Shown here: positions 63,991-64,000 of the stretch, piece after piece
Layout of the letters: the number at the start of each line of letters is the position of its first letter
Numbering within the stretch: position 1 is the stretch's first letter
Source: Prorocentrum cordatum
Lineage: Eukaryota > Sar > Dinophyceae > Prorocentrales > Prorocentraceae
Assembly: GCA_963575745.1 (NCBI GenBank)
Contig: CAUYUJ010019113.1
Span: 22,900-86,899 of the forward strand
Direction of reading: 5' to 3'
Length of the DNA stretch: 64,000 nucleotides
The notes under the pieces: model-generated
Told to the model about the DNA's origin: nothing
Databases searched by the model: none
Seen by the model: the letters and a program-made list of their open reading frames with translations, nothing else
Program-made: the position numbers and the translations under genes

Positions 63991-64000
63991 GAACGCATGC

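Overview
The window looks like nuclear DNA from a large, repeat-rich eukaryotic genome, most likely a dinoflagellate (about 0.7 confidence). The reasons are high GC, very dense TCC/GGA and other simple repeats, many short dispersed elements with inverted ends, and two pol-type genes whose domain mix fits dinoflagellate retroelements: RNase H, APE-type endonuclease, reverse transcriptase, zinc fingers and CxxC tails. I found no operon, rRNA, tRNA or clear host gene. Almost every long open frame is translated repeat. Host exons interrupted by introns could be present and unseen.

Layout. 0-1 kb: two tandem repeats. 2.7-4.0 kb: a dispersed repeat (family O) split by an insertion carrying a satellite array. 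5 kb: a TIR element (family D). 7-15 kb: CAT-rich duplication, low-complexity TTGGGGCC domains that end in (AT)n tails, a large palindromic array (10.3-11.0 kb) and an exact 450-bp satellite (13.2-14.5 kb). 16.7-17.7 kb: small TIR elements. 17.75-23.87 kb: a LINE-like retrotransposon on the plus strand. 24-46 kb: simple repeats and many 130-220 bp TIR or palindromic elements (families A-I, K, L, T-W). 46.2-49.1 kb: a second family O copy, split by an insertion carrying about 23 units of a 112-bp satellite. 49.6-53.4 kb: a family with minisatellite bodies and CAA-rich tails, plus an inverted pair. 53.9-60.1 kb: palindromes and more dispersed elements. 60.1-60.5 kb: a 410-bp TCC tract. 61.9-64.0 kb, minus strand: the C-terminal part of a second pol polyprotein that runs off the window.

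The most interesting object is the 17.75-23.87 kb element. Read through six frame changes, all at homopolymer runs, and two in-frame stops, its order is RNase H, endonuclease, reverse transcriptase, two zinc fingers, then a C-terminal domain with LFSG, GPPC, EHP and QC...KPT motifs that resembles a cytosine-C5 DNA methyltransferase fold. RNase H, endonuclease and reverse transcriptase would act together in target-primed reverse transcription. The methyltransferase-like part could modify DNA at or around the inserted element, but that is inference.

The short TIR elements look like non-autonomous DNA transposons (MITEs). No transposase for them is visible here. Several have direct repeats at their ends (8 bp, 7 bp, 9 bp, 5 bp) that fit target-site duplications.
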